Assembly (NCBI GenBank): GCA_035948315.1
Contig: DASZJG010000053.1
Coordinates: 1 to 64,000 of the forward strand
Reading direction: 5' to 3'
DNA: 64,000 bases
From: CAJCJE01 sp035948315
GTDB lineage: Bacteria; Actinomycetota; Actinomycetes; Mycobacteriales; Pseudonocardiaceae
Shown: piece by piece, positions 33,969 to 41,762 of the stretch
Layout: every line of letters starts with the position of its first letter
Numbering within the stretch: the first letter of the stretch is position 1
The notes under the pieces: model-generated
Database searches by the model: none
Told to the model about the DNA's origin: nothing
Seen by the model: only the letters and a program-made list of their open reading frames with translations
Position numbers and translations under genes: made by a program

Positions 33969-34166
33969 TCAGGACTCGTCGACCTCGATGGCCAGCGCCG
34001 GGCAGATCCGCGCGGCCTCCCGCGTCCCGTCGAACGCCTCTGCCGAGGGCGTGTCGGTGATCAGCACCACGATGCCGTCCTCGTCGCGCTGGTCGAACAC
34101 GGTCGGCGCGGCCAGCACGCACTGACCGGACCCGACGCAGCGGTCCTGGTCGATCAACACCTTCAT
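33969..34166 (-). CDS. 3Fe-4S ferredoxin
   Basis: 65 residues: MKVLIDQDRCVGSGQC places Cys 10 and Cys 16, and RICPALAI Cys 55, the three-Cys pattern of single-cluster [3Fe-4S] ferredoxins that feed electrons to actinobacterial cytochrome P450s. GAGGGG lies 4 nt before ATG 34166. It starts 11 nt after the P450 stop, so the two are co-transcribed and the ferredoxin is its probable redox partner. No dedicated reductase is visible. Confidence 0.95.
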   Translation of the reverse strand: MKVLIDQDRCVGSGQCVLAAPTVFDQRDEDGIVVLITDTPSAEAFDGTREAARICPALAIEVDES

Positions 34167-34177
34167 GACTGCCCCTC

Positions 34178-35419
34178 TCACCAGGTCACCGGCAGCGCGT
34201 GCACGCCGTAGACGAGCATGTCGTCCTTGAATCGGACGTCGTCGAACGGGACGGCCAGCGCCAGCTTCGGCAGCCTGCGGTAGAGCGTCCCGTACACCAC
34301 CTGCAACTCGACCCGGGCCAGCGGCTGGCCGAGGCACTGGTGGATGCCGTAGCCGAACGCCACGTGATGGCGCGCCTCGCGCAGCACGTCGAGTTGGTCG
34401 GGATCGCCAGGGAACGCGCCCGGGTCGCGGTTGCCGGAGTCGTTGGTCAGGATCACGCCCTCGCCCGCGCGGATCAGCTGCCCGCCGATCTCGGCGTCCT
34501 CCAGTGCGACGCGGCGCCTGCCGTTGTGCACGATGGTCAGGTAGCGCAGCATCTCCTCGACCGCGTTCGCGATGACCTTGCTGTCCTCGGTGTCGCGCAC
34601 GAGGGCGAGCTGGTCCGGGTTGCGCAGCAGGGCCAGCGTGCCCAGCGCGATCATGTTGGCCGTCGTCTCGTGCCCGGCGACCAGCAGCAGCAGCGCGGCG
34701 TTCGCGGCCTGCTCCAAGCTGATGTTGCCGGGCCGCACCTGGTCGAGCACGAGCCTGCCGAGCAGGTCGTCGGTGGGATCGGCCTCCTTGCGCCGGATCA
34801 GCTCGGTCAGGTACTCGGCCAACTCACGGGTTGCCGTGACGGACGCGCCCGGGTCGGTGTCGCGGGCGATCATCAGCCTGGTGCGCTGCTGGAAGAACTC
34901 GTGATCGGCGTACGGGACGCCGAGCAGTTCGCAGATCACCAGCGACGGCACCGGCAGCGCGAGCGCCTGCACCAGGTCGGCGGTCGGGCCCTGCGCGACC
35001 ATGTCGTCGATCAGTCCATCCACAATGGACTGAATGTGCAGGCGGAGCGCCTCGACGCGCTTGATCATGAAGTCTCGGGTGAACATCCGGCGATAGCGGT
35101 CGTGCTCCGGGTTGTCCATGGTGATGAACGTCGGGTTCCCCTGCCGGCGCGCCTTGACCGACGCGGTCGTGTACGGGTAGCCCGGATGGTCCGGGTTGGC
35201 GCTGAACCGCGGGTCGGCGAGCACGGCCCGCTGGTGCTCGTAGCCGGTGACCAGCCACGGCGTGCTGCCGTCCCAGATGCGGACCCGGCTGATCGGCTCC
35301 TCGGCGCGCCGACGGCCCAACTCGGTCGGCGGGTCGAACGGGCAGCCCTGCGCTCGCGGCATGGGATAGGCCGCGAGGTCACCTTCGGGAGCAGTCGCCT
35401 TGCTGAGCGTGTCTGTCAT
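34178..35419 (-). CDS. Cytochrome P450 (CYP105/107-like)
   Basis: 413 residues, full length. I-helix oxygen-binding AGHETTANMIALG, the ExxR-containing region, PERF-like segment, and heme-binding FGYGIHQCLGQPLARVEL with the thiolate Cys 362. It hydroxylates or otherwise oxidises a small hydrophobic molecule using electrons from the ferredoxin gene behind it. ATG 35419 (MTDTLSKATAP) follows GGAGGGG closely. Its promoter carries a perfect 19-bp palindrome (35451-35469) and a TetR gene lies directly upstream on the same strand, so induction by its substrate is likely. Confidence 0.95.
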   Translation of the reverse strand: MTDTLSKATAPEGDLAAYPMPRAQGCPFDPPTELGRRRAEEPISRVRIWDGSTPWLVTGYEHQRAVLADPRFSANPDHPGYPYTTASVKARRQGNPTFITMDNPEHDRYRRMFTRDFMIKRVEALRLHIQSIVDGLIDDMVAQGPTADLVQALALPVPSLVICELLGVPYADHEFFQQRTRLMIARDTDPGASVTATRELAEYLTELIRRKEADPTDDLLGRLVLDQVRPGNISLEQAANAALLLLVAGHETTANMIALGTLALLRNPDQLALVRDTEDSKVIANAVEEMLRYLTIVHNGRRRVALEDAEIGGQLIRAGEGVILTNDSGNRDPGAFPGDPDQLDVLREARHHVAFGYGIHQCLGQPLARVELQVVYGTLYRRLPKLALAVPFDDVRFKDDMLVYGVHALPVTW

Positions 35420-35450
35420 CGAACCCCCTCCTGCCACTTGGTGAACATCC

Positions 35451-35469
35451 GTTTGGTAAGTTACCAAAC
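35451..35469. promoter_or_regulatory. TetR-type operator at the P450 promoter
   Basis: GTTTGGTAA-G-TTACCAAAC is a perfect 9-bp inverted repeat with one central base, 32-50 nt before the P450 start. A partial copy of one half-site (TTGGTGAAC) lies at 35438-35445. The adjacent TetR gene is the obvious candidate to bind it. Confidence 0.75.
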
Positions 35470-35519
35470 AAACGTTAGGCATCTCTAGGTGTTGAAGCAC
35501 ACACCGAGCGTGTTTGCCA

Positions 35520-35551
35520 GTTGACGGTCAGACCCGGTTGACGGTCAGACC
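35520..35551. repeat. 17-bp-period duplication at the TetR stop codon
   Basis: GTTGACGGTCAGACC occurs at 35520-35534 and 35537-35551. The second copy contains the last codons and stop of the TetR gene; the first lies just outside it. A local tandem duplication. Confidence 0.7.
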
Positions 35552-36162
35552 TTGTCGACGAACACCAGCGAGATCAGGTCGTCCACGAACGACTGGATGC
35601 CCACCGCGCCCTCGCCCGCCTCCGGCGCCGCGTGATGGAGCGCGACCCGGCCGTGCGCGCCGACGAACACCGTGATCGCCGCCTTCCGCGCCGGAATCCG
35701 CAGCTCGTAGCCTGCCGCCTCGCACCGCTCGAACGCGGCCACGATCCGCATGACGATCTGCCCCAGCGGACTCTGCGCGGGCTCACGCCCGCGCTCCCGG
35801 TTGTTGTAGATCAACCGGTAGTGGCCGGGGTTGTCGATGGCGAAGCGGCAGTAGGCGCCCATCTGCGCGCGCACCCGCGCGATCACGTCCTCCGCCGGCA
35901 CCGAGTCGTCGGCCTCCTGCATGCCGGTGCCGAGCAGTTCGTAGTCGTAGTTGACCAGGCCGCGCACCAGCGCCGCCTTGTCCGCGAAATGCTGGTAGAT
36001 GCTGGCAGGCGCGATGCCGACCGCCCTGGCCACGCCGCGGATGGTCAGCCCCTCCTCGCTGCCCAACTCGGAGAGCAACCGGGCGGCCGCGACGAGGATC
36101 TCGGTGCGCAGCTTGTCGCCCTGCCCCCACGGGTTGCGGGTGCGCTGCGACGTCAGATCCAT
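35545..36162 (-). CDS. TetR/AcrR family transcriptional regulator
   Basis: About 205 residues. N-terminal HTH: GLTIRGVARAVGIAPASIYQHFADKAALVRGLV at about 35-68, followed by a helical ligand-binding domain (with YRLIYNNRERGREP at mid-length). A TetR_C-type end carrying IPARKAAITVFVGAHGRVALHHAAP is visible. ATG 36162 (MDLTSQRTRNP) is preferred over ATG 36177 from length. It likely represses the downstream P450-ferredoxin pair through the palindrome at 35451-35469. The divergent VOC gene starts 52 nt away. Confidence 0.9.
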   Translation of the reverse strand: MDLTSQRTRNPWGQGDKLRTEILVAAARLLSELGSEEGLTIRGVARAVGIAPASIYQHFADKAALVRGLVNYDYELLGTGMQEADDSVPAEDVIARVRAQMGAYCRFAIDNPGHYRLIYNNRERGREPAQSPLGQIVMRIVAAFERCEAAGYELRIPARKAAITVFVGAHGRVALHHAAPEAGEGAVGIQSFVDDLISLVFVDKV

Positions 36163-36174
36163 ACGGCTATCCAA

Positions 36175-36196
36175 CACACCAGGTCAAGTCGGTGTG
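36175..36196. promoter_or_regulatory. Inverted repeat between the TetR and VOC genes
   Basis: CACACC (36175-36180) and GGTGTG (36191-36196), 6-bp arms with a 10-nt spacer, in the 52-nt divergent promoter region. A weak operator candidate unlike the P450 palindrome. Confidence 0.3.
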
Positions 36197-36214
36197 CCAT
36201 GACACAATCCGGCC

Positions 36215-36601
36215 ATGACCCTCCGGCCGGAGTTGACCGTCACCACCGTGAACATCGGCGCCCCCGACGCCCGCGAACTCGCCGAGTTCTACGTGCGGCT
36301 GCTCGGCTGGGAGGTCATGGTCGACGAGGGCGACTTCGTCATGTTGCAGGGCGAGGGAGCGGGCGTCCGGCTGTCCTTCCAGACCGAGCCGGACTACGCC
36401 CGCCCGGTCTGGCCGGGGCAGCCCGGAGCGCAACAGATGATGCTGCACCTCGAAATCATGGTCGACGATCTGGCCGAAGGCGTCGAGCACGCGATCGCGT
36501 GCGGTGCCACGCTGGCCGACTCCCAGCCACAGGACGACACCCGGGTCTGCCTGGATCCGGCCGGTCACCCGTTCTGCCTGTGGATTCGCCAAATCAACTA
36601 G
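36215..36601 (+). CDS. VOC superfamily protein
   Basis: 128 residues with two VOC modules: TVTTVNIGAPDARELAEFYVRLLGWEV, MMLHLEIMVDDLAEGVEHAIACGATL and CLDPAGHPFCLWIRQ. Single-domain proteins of this kind include lyases, isomerases and antibiotic-binding proteins. Divergent from the TetR gene by 52 nt, so it may share its control. Its 3' end overlaps the convergent ATPase gene by 8 nt. Function unknown. Confidence 0.85.
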   Translation: MTLRPELTVTTVNIGAPDARELAEFYVRLLGWEVMVDEGDFVMLQGEGAGVRLSFQTEPDYARPVWPGQPGAQQMMLHLEIMVDDLAEGVEHAIACGATLADSQPQDDTRVCLDPAGHPFCLWIRQIN

Positions 36602-37004
36602 CACTGCTGAGTGGGATCTCCACCCAGACGGTCTTGCGATCGTTCCCCCTGATCGACCCCCATGTTCTGCTGATCCCCTCGACCATCAGCAACCCCCGGC
36701 CCCGAAACCCGCCCCGCGTCGACGCGCCCGGTCTGGGTGGTCGATCCGGTGCGCCGTCGTCGACCTCGACCCGCAGCACCGGTCTGTCCGACGGTCTACT
36801 GACGCGTACGGCCAGTAGATGGCCGGTGTGCTCGTAGGCGTTGGTCACCAGTTCGGTGGCGACCAGCTCGACGTCGATCAGCAGATCGGGCGGTTCGTCG
36901 GCGAGCAGGCCGCGCAGCCAGGCGCGCAGTTCGGTCAGCGGCGGGTTCGAGGGTAGGCGAAAGGCAAACTCGTACTGCCGCTGTTCGGCTCCTGCGGTGC
37001 CCAC
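36594..37004 (-). CDS. Anti-sigma-factor-like ATP-binding protein (HATPase_c, RsbW type)
   Basis: 136 residues. Bergerat ATP-binding motifs: N-box ATELVTNAYEHT (about 45-58), G1 box VEVDDGAPDRPP and G2 GGFRGRGLLMVEG. RsbW-like kinases bind sigma factors or phosphorylate anti-anti-sigma factors; no sigma or STAS gene is adjacent, which is usual for the many stand-alone copies in actinobacteria. GTG 37004 follows GAGGAGATCC. Confidence 0.88.
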   Translation of the reverse strand: MGTAGAEQRQYEFAFRLPSNPPLTELRAWLRGLLADEPPDLLIDVELVATELVTNAYEHTGHLLAVRVSRPSDRPVLRVEVDDGAPDRPPRPGASTRGGFRGRGLLMVEGISRTWGSIRGNDRKTVWVEIPLSSAS

Positions 37005-37109
37005 GGATCTCCTCGATTGATCTCCCCGCCGGTGCCAGTCAGCGGGACCGCTCGGGAGTACCCGTTGCGTGCCCCCTTACACACTTCTTGCCATTAAGTG
37101 TTTCAGCTT

Positions 37110-38783
37110 TCAGCGCGCGCGGGCCACCCGCGTCTCGTCCCAGACCGGCTCGCCCGATTCGGCGACGACACCGTCCGAACGGAACACCAGAAACCGGTCG
37201 AAGGACCGCGCGAACCACCGGTCGTGGGTGACCGCGACCACTGTCCCGGTGAACTCGTCGAGTGCGGACTGCAACGCCTCCGCCGAGGTCAGGTCCAGGT
37301 TGTCGGTCGGCTCGTCGAGCAGCAGCAGGGTCGCGCCGGACAGTTCGAGCAGCAGGATCTGGAACCGGGCCTGCTGGCCACCGGAGAGCGTCTCGAACCG
37401 CTGGTCGGCCGAGGCGCCAAGGCCATAACGGCTCAGCACGGCGATCGCCGGACCGCGGGAAAGTCCCTTCCGGTCACCGTCGCCGTGCCACAGCACGTCC
37501 ACCAGGTTCCTGCCCACCCACTCGGGATGCTCGTGGGTCTGCGCGAACAGCCCGCCGACCACCCGCGCGCCGAGCTTGAACATGCCGGTGTGCGCGACCT
37601 CACCGCCGGCCAGCAGCCGCAGGAAGTGGCTCTTGCCCGACCCGTTCGAGCCGAGCACCGCCAACCGGTCGGCGAAGAACAGCTCGAAGTCGAACGGCCG
37701 CATCAGACCGGTCAGTTCCAGCGCCTCGCAGGTGACCACCCGCACCCCGGTCCGGCCACCGGTCAGCCTCGGCCGCACGTGCTCCGGCGTGGGCATCTCC
37801 GGCGGGCGCGGCCCCTCCTCGTAGCGGCGCAACCGGGTCTGCATGGCGCGGTACTTGCTCGCCATGGCCTCGCTGATCTTCGCCTGCTCGCGCAGGGTGA
37901 TGACCAGCTGGCGCAGCCGCTCGTGCTCCTCGTCCCAGCGCCGGTGCAGCTCGGCGACGCGTTCCCAGCGCTCCTCGCGCGCCCGGTGCCAGGTGCCGAA
38001 ACCGCCGCCGTGCAGCCAGGTCGTGCCGGCCTCCAGGGTGATCACCGCGGTCGCCGAGGTCGCCAGCAGCTCCCGGTCGTGGCTGACCAGCAGGACCGCC
38101 TTGCCGCACTCGGCCAGCCGCTGCTCCAGCCAGCGCTTGCCGGGCACGTCCAGGTAGTTGTCCGGCTCGTCGAGCAGCAGCACCTGCTCGGTGCCGCGCA
38201 GCAGCGTCTCCAGCACCAGCCGCTTCTGCTCGCCGCCGGACAGCGTGCGCACACCCCGGTACTTCGCCCGGTCGAACGGCACGCCGAGGGCGGCGACCGT
38301 GACCGTGTCCCACAGCACCTCGACGTCGTACCCGCCCGCCTCGCCCCAGTTCGCCAGCGCGGTCGCGTAGCGCAGCTGGGTCGGCTCGTCGTCGGTGTCC
38401 ATCATCGCCAGCTCGACCTCGTCCAGCTCGGCGGCTGCCGCGCGCAATGGCGCGGGAGCGACCGCCAACAGCAGGTCGCGGACGGTCTTGTCGTCCCGGA
38501 TCGAGCCGATGAACTGCGGCATCACGCCCAGCCCGCCCTGCACGACGACCCCGCCGTCGGTCGGGGTCAGCTCACCGCCGAGGATGCGCAGCAGGGTCGT
38601 CTTGCCCGCGCCGTTCGATCCGACCAGTGCCGCGATCTGGCCGGTGCTGACGCGGAAGTTGACCTGGCTGAACAGCTCGCGGCCGTCCGCGAGTCGATAC
38701 GCCAGTCCGCCTGCCTCAAGAAAGCCCACGAGCAGCCATGGTGCCCGGCGCCGCTCGACAACTCCACCGAGTTTGTAAGGCAT
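37110..38783 (-). CDS. ABC-F family ATPase (antibiotic-resistance/translation type)
   Basis: 557 residues with two ABC ATPase domains and no membrane segment. Domain 1: Walker A GSNGAGKTT (Lys 61), signature LSGGEQKR; domain 2: Walker A GSNGSGKS, signature LSGGQQAR, LLLDEPTDNLDL. The interdomain linker is charged and helical (AREERWERVAELHRRWDEEHER...), as in ribosome-acting ABC-F proteins. These bind the E-site and rescue ribosomes stalled by drugs; resistance to a specific drug is not shown. ATG 38783 directly follows a stem-loop; a second possible start is GTG 38729, whose product begins VGFLEAGGLAYRLADG as in shorter relatives. Confidence 0.92.
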   Translation of the reverse strand: MPYKLGGVVERRRAPWLLVGFLEAGGLAYRLADGRELFSQVNFRVSTGQIAALVGSNGAGKTTLLRILGGELTPTDGGVVVQGGLGVMPQFIGSIRDDKTVRDLLLAVAPAPLRAAAAELDEVELAMMDTDDEPTQLRYATALANWGEAGGYDVEVLWDTVTVAALGVPFDRAKYRGVRTLSGGEQKRLVLETLLRGTEQVLLLDEPDNYLDVPGKRWLEQRLAECGKAVLLVSHDRELLATSATAVITLEAGTTWLHGGGFGTWHRAREERWERVAELHRRWDEEHERLRQLVITLREQAKISEAMASKYRAMQTRLRRYEEGPRPPEMPTPEHVRPRLTGGRTGVRVVTCEALELTGLMRPFDFELFFADRLAVLGSNGSGKSHFLRLLAGGEVAHTGMFKLGARVVGGLFAQTHEHPEWVGRNLVDVLWHGDGDRKGLSRGPAIAVLSRYGLGASADQRFETLSGGQQARFQILLLELSGATLLLLDEPTDNLDLTSAEALQSALDEFTGTVVAVTHDRWFARSFDRFLVFRSDGVVAESGEPVWDETRVARAR

Positions 38784-38785
38784 CG

Positions 38786-38814
38786 GTAACGCCCTTGCGG
38801 GGCATAGCCGTTAC
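38786..38814 (-). promoter_or_regulatory. Stem-loop leader of the ABC-F gene
   Basis: On the minus strand GTAACG pairs with CGTTAC (6 bp) and, inside, GCCC pairs with GGGC (4 bp, 5-nt bulge). The AAGGG that is the only Shine-Dalgarno candidate lies in the inner stem, 9 nt from ATG 38783. A small frame (ATG at 38805) overlaps this region. Structure-controlled translation, as in several ABC-F genes, is possible. Confidence 0.4.
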
Positions 38815-38864
38815 GTCGGCGGCCTAGGGTGGTCGGTGAACACCAGCAACCCTGTGGAGCGTGC

Positions 38865-40607
38865 ATGATCACGTTGATCGTGGTCGGATTTCTGGCCGGC
38901 GTGATCACCAGCATTTCCCCGTGCGTGCTGCCGGTCCTGCCGGTCGTGCTCACCGCGGGCAGCAACCGCCGCGCGCCTGCTGATCCGGTCGACTCCGAGC
39001 AGGGGGGTGAGCGGCGCTTCTCTTGGCGGCCCTACGGCATCGTCGCCGGGTTGGTGCTGAGCTTCTGCCTGTCCACACTGTTCGGCTCGCTGGTCCTCGC
39101 CGCGCTGCACCTACCGCAGGATTTGTTGCGCTACGCCGGAATCGTGGTCCTGGTGCTGATCGGCGTCGGGCTGATCTGGGCGCGGTTCGGCGAATTTCTG
39201 GAGCGGCCGTTCGCGCGCATTCGCGGTCGCCGGGTCAACCCGGACAGCAACGGTCTGCTGACCGGACTCGGGCTGGGCCTGCTGTTCGTGCCGTGCGCGG
39301 GCCCGGTGCTGGCCACGATCGTGGTGCTCGGCGCGACGCACCGGGTGGGCATCGACGCGATCGTGCTGACCGTCGCGTTCGGCATCGGCGTCGGGATTCC
39401 GTTGCTGGTGCTGGCCGTCGCGGGCGACGCGATCGTGCGCAGGACCGGTCTGCTGCGCACACGCGCGCGGGGCATCCGGGTCACCGCGGGCGCGGTGATG
39501 ATCGTGGTCGCGCTGGCCATCGGCTTCAACCTCACCGACGGCCTCCAGACCTCCGTTCCCGGCTACACCAACGCGTTGCAGAACTCGGTCGAGCAGAATC
39601 CGAGCGCGGCAGGCCAACTGCACGCGTTGACCGCCGGTGGCTCAACCGCGTCGACCGGCACCCTCCAACCCGGTTCGGACTGCCAGGCGAATGGAGTTTT
39701 GCTGGAGAACTGCGGCACCGCGCCGCAACTGACCGGCATCGACGCCTGGCTGAACACTCCGGGCAACGCACCGGTGAGCCTGTCGAGCCTGCGCGGCAAG
39801 GTCGTGCTGATCGACTTCTGGACCTACAGCTGCATCAACTGTCGCCGCGCCCTGCCGCACGTCGAAGCCTGGTACAACGCGTACGCGCGGGACGGCTTCG
39901 AGGTGATCGGCGTGCACACGCCCGAGTTCGCGTTCGAACACGTCGTGTCGAACGTCGCGTCACAGGCGGCCTCGCTCGGCGTGCGGTACCCGGTCGCGAT
40001 CGACAACGAGTACGCGACCTGGAACGCCTACCAGAACCAGTACTGGCCGGCCGAATACCTGATCGACAAGACCGGCGTCATTCGGCACATCGCGTTCGGC
40101 GAGGGCGACTACGCCAACACCGAGAACGACATCAGGAGCCTGCTCGGCGACGGCGACCCGACCGTGCACCTGCCGCCGCCCACCGAGGTCGCGGACACCA
40201 CCCCGACCGAACAGCAGACGCAGGAAACCTATCTGGGCAGCCAGTACGCCCCGCTGCACGTGAGCGGCACCGCGCCCACCGCGAACGCAACGCACACCTA
40301 CCAGTTCCCGAATCCCGTGCAGCCCGACACGTTCGCGCTCGCCGGCACGTGGACCGAGGGCAAGGAAATGCTCACCGCGGGCGTGAATGCCCAACTGGCG
40401 CTGAACTATCAGGCCGAGGACGTCTACCTGGTCCTCGGCGGCACCGGCCAGGTAACCGTTGCCATCAACGGAAAACCGACGCAGACCATCCAGGTCAGCG
40501 GAGTGCCCAAGCTCTACACACTGGTCAGCGGCCAGAGTGCGGCGCGCGCGACGCTCACTCTGACCGCTGCCCCGGGAATCGCTGCCTACGACTTCACCTT
40601 CGGCTAG
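38865..40607 (+). CDS. dipZ: DipZ-type CcdA-thioredoxin fusion
   Basis: 580 residues. The membrane half (about 1-230) is CcdA-like, with the two Cys in ITSISPCVLPVLP (Cys 20) and LLFVPCAGPVLA (Cys 144). The extracytoplasmic half has a thioredoxin/TlpA domain with WTYSCINCRRAL (Cys 323, Cys 326; CINC) and a C-terminal beta domain (about 440-580, GTWTEGKEMLTAG...). It carries reducing equivalents across the membrane to extracellular thiols. ATG 38865 follows GTGGAG. Shorter than M. tuberculosis DipZ but same layout. Divergent from the ABC-F gene by 81 nt; its stop overlaps the convergent chitinase stop. Confidence 0.93.
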   Translation: MITLIVVGFLAGVITSISPCVLPVLPVVLTAGSNRRAPADPVDSEQGGERRFSWRPYGIVAGLVLSFCLSTLFGSLVLAALHLPQDLLRYAGIVVLVLIGVGLIWARFGEFLERPFARIRGRRVNPDSNGLLTGLGLGLLFVPCAGPVLATIVVLGATHRVGIDAIVLTVAFGIGVGIPLLVLAVAGDAIVRRTGLLRTRARGIRVTAGAVMIVVALAIGFNLTDGLQTSVPGYTNALQNSVEQNPSAAGQLHALTAGGSTASTGTLQPGSDCQANGVLLENCGTAPQLTGIDAWLNTPGNAPVSLSSLRGKVVLIDFWTYSCINCRRALPHVEAWYNAYARDGFEVIGVHTPEFAFEHVVSNVASQAASLGVRYPVAIDNEYATWNAYQNQYWPAEYLIDKTGVIRHIAFGEGDYANTENDIRSLLGDGDPTVHLPPPTEVADTTPTEQQTQETYLGSQYAPLHVSGTAPTANATHTYQFPNPVQPDTFALAGTWTEGKEMLTAGVNAQLALNYQAEDVYLVLGGTGQVTVAINGKPTQTIQVSGVPKLYTLVSGQSAARATLTLTAAPGIAAYDFTFG

Positions 40608-41614
40608 TACTTGGCGAAGGTGGAGGTGAAGGCCAGCTGGCTCTGCGAGACACCGCTGCACGTGGGCGACGAGGCCGGCCTGGCGACGGCCTGCGCGGCC
40701 GATCCGCCGCAGCTCACGTCGCGGGTCAGCGACCAGAACGAGAGCCTGCCAAGACCGTTGGACGCGGCGAAGCTCTCCACCTTGCTCGCGTCGGCCAGGG
40801 TGAAGGTCGAGCCGTCGTCGTTCACGCCGATCATCGGGGTGAGGCCGACATTGGCGTAGCCGTAGCTGGAATCGATCGACTTCAGCTGCGCCAGCGTGCC
40901 CTTGGCCGCGTTGATCGCCGCGGTGCCCATTTCCTCGCCGGTGCCCGCGTAGTAGTCCATCGCCATCAGGTTGACCACGTCGATCTTGACGCCCGCCTGG
41001 TGCGCGGCCTGGATCAGCCCGATGCCGTAGTGGTCCATGCCGGTCGGCGTCACCGGGATCGTGATCGAGAAGACCAGGCCGGGGTTGCTGGACTTCAGCG
41101 TCTTCATCGCGGTGTACAGCCGGGTCGCGGCCGCGGTGTCGGCGACCGCCGCACCCTCGATGTCGAAGTCGAGCGCCTTGGCGCCGTAGGTGGTGATGAT
41201 CTTCTGCAGCGACGAGTTGATCGTGGACTGGTTGGTGCACGTGCCCGCGATCGAGTAGCCGTCGGCGCCGCCGGAAGAGATGATCAGCGCGGCGCCCTCC
41301 GACTTGGCCTTGGCGATCTCCGGGTCGATGAACGGGTCGCCGCCGATCGGCTCGGTGTCGCCCCACTCCTGTGCGCAGCCAACGCCGATGACGAAGGCGG
41401 CGGTGTAGGACTTCAAACCCTTGCTGGTGAGCGCGGTGTTCAGCATCGACTCCGTCGACTCGCCCATGTCCACGTAGGGCGCGACCGCGTAGGTGCCGGC
41501 CGCTGCCGCGTTCGAGATGACCTTGGCCGGTTGGGCCGCCGCATTCGTCACGGTTGCCAACCCGATTCCGACCGGGAGCAGCACGGCTGCGGCGAGCAAT
41601 GATCGTATGCGCAT
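40604..41614 (-). CDS. Secreted GH18 chitinase
   Basis: 336 residues with a signal peptide (MRIRSLLAAAVLLPVGIGLATVTNAAAQ, 1-28). GH18 active-site motif KALDFDIEG with the DxDxE residues Asp 149, Asp 151 and Glu 153 (acid/base), then LVFSITIPVTPTGMDHYG and VDVVNLMAMDYYAG near the C-terminal half. It cleaves chitin outside the cell. No chitin-binding domain is visible. GGAGAGGG precedes ATG 41614 and a DasR-type dre site lies in its promoter. The last 4 nt overlap the dipZ stop: each stop codon is part of a shared CTAG. Confidence 0.93.
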   Translation of the reverse strand: MRIRSLLAAAVLLPVGIGLATVTNAAAQPAKVISNAAAAGTYAVAPYVDMGESTESMLNTALTSKGLKSYTAAFVIGVGCAQEWGDTEPIGGDPFIDPEIAKAKSEGAALIISSGGADGYSIAGTCTNQSTINSSLQKIITTYGAKALDFDIEGAAVADTAAATRLYTAMKTLKSSNPGLVFSITIPVTPTGMDHYGIGLIQAAHQAGVKIDVVNLMAMDYYAGTGEEMGTAAINAAKGTLAQLKSIDSSYGYANVGLTPMIGVNDDGSTFTLADASKVESFAASNGLGRLSFWSLTRDVSCGGSAAQAVARPASSPTCSGVSQSQLAFTSTFAKY

Positions 41615-41669
41615 GGAAATCGACCCTCTCCGTGAGCCGGGCGGCATTGCTCGGCGAGGCGGTTAACCC

Positions 41670-41698
41670 AAAATGGACTAGACCACTGTTTCAGTCAA
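41670..41698 (-). promoter_or_regulatory. Chitinase promoter with a DasR-like dre site
   Basis: On the minus strand TTGACT (41698-41693) and CATTTT (41675-41670) are spaced 17 nt. Overlapping the spacer, AGTGGTCTAGTCCATT (41672-41687) matches the DasR consensus ACTGGTCTAGACCACT at 14 of 16 positions (allowing C/G at position 2). DasR is the GlcNAc-responsive GntR repressor of chitin use. Confidence 0.7.
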
Positions 41699-41762
41699 GG
41701 GCGTGTTACGCGCCGCAGGAAAACGAAGAATGTCAATAACGGGTTTTTGACAACAGCGAATT

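Noticed and set aside
35528..35725. Short minus-strand frame overlapping the TetR C-terminus
   Set aside because: Out of frame with the clear TetR gene and without motif; its extra bases come from the local duplication.
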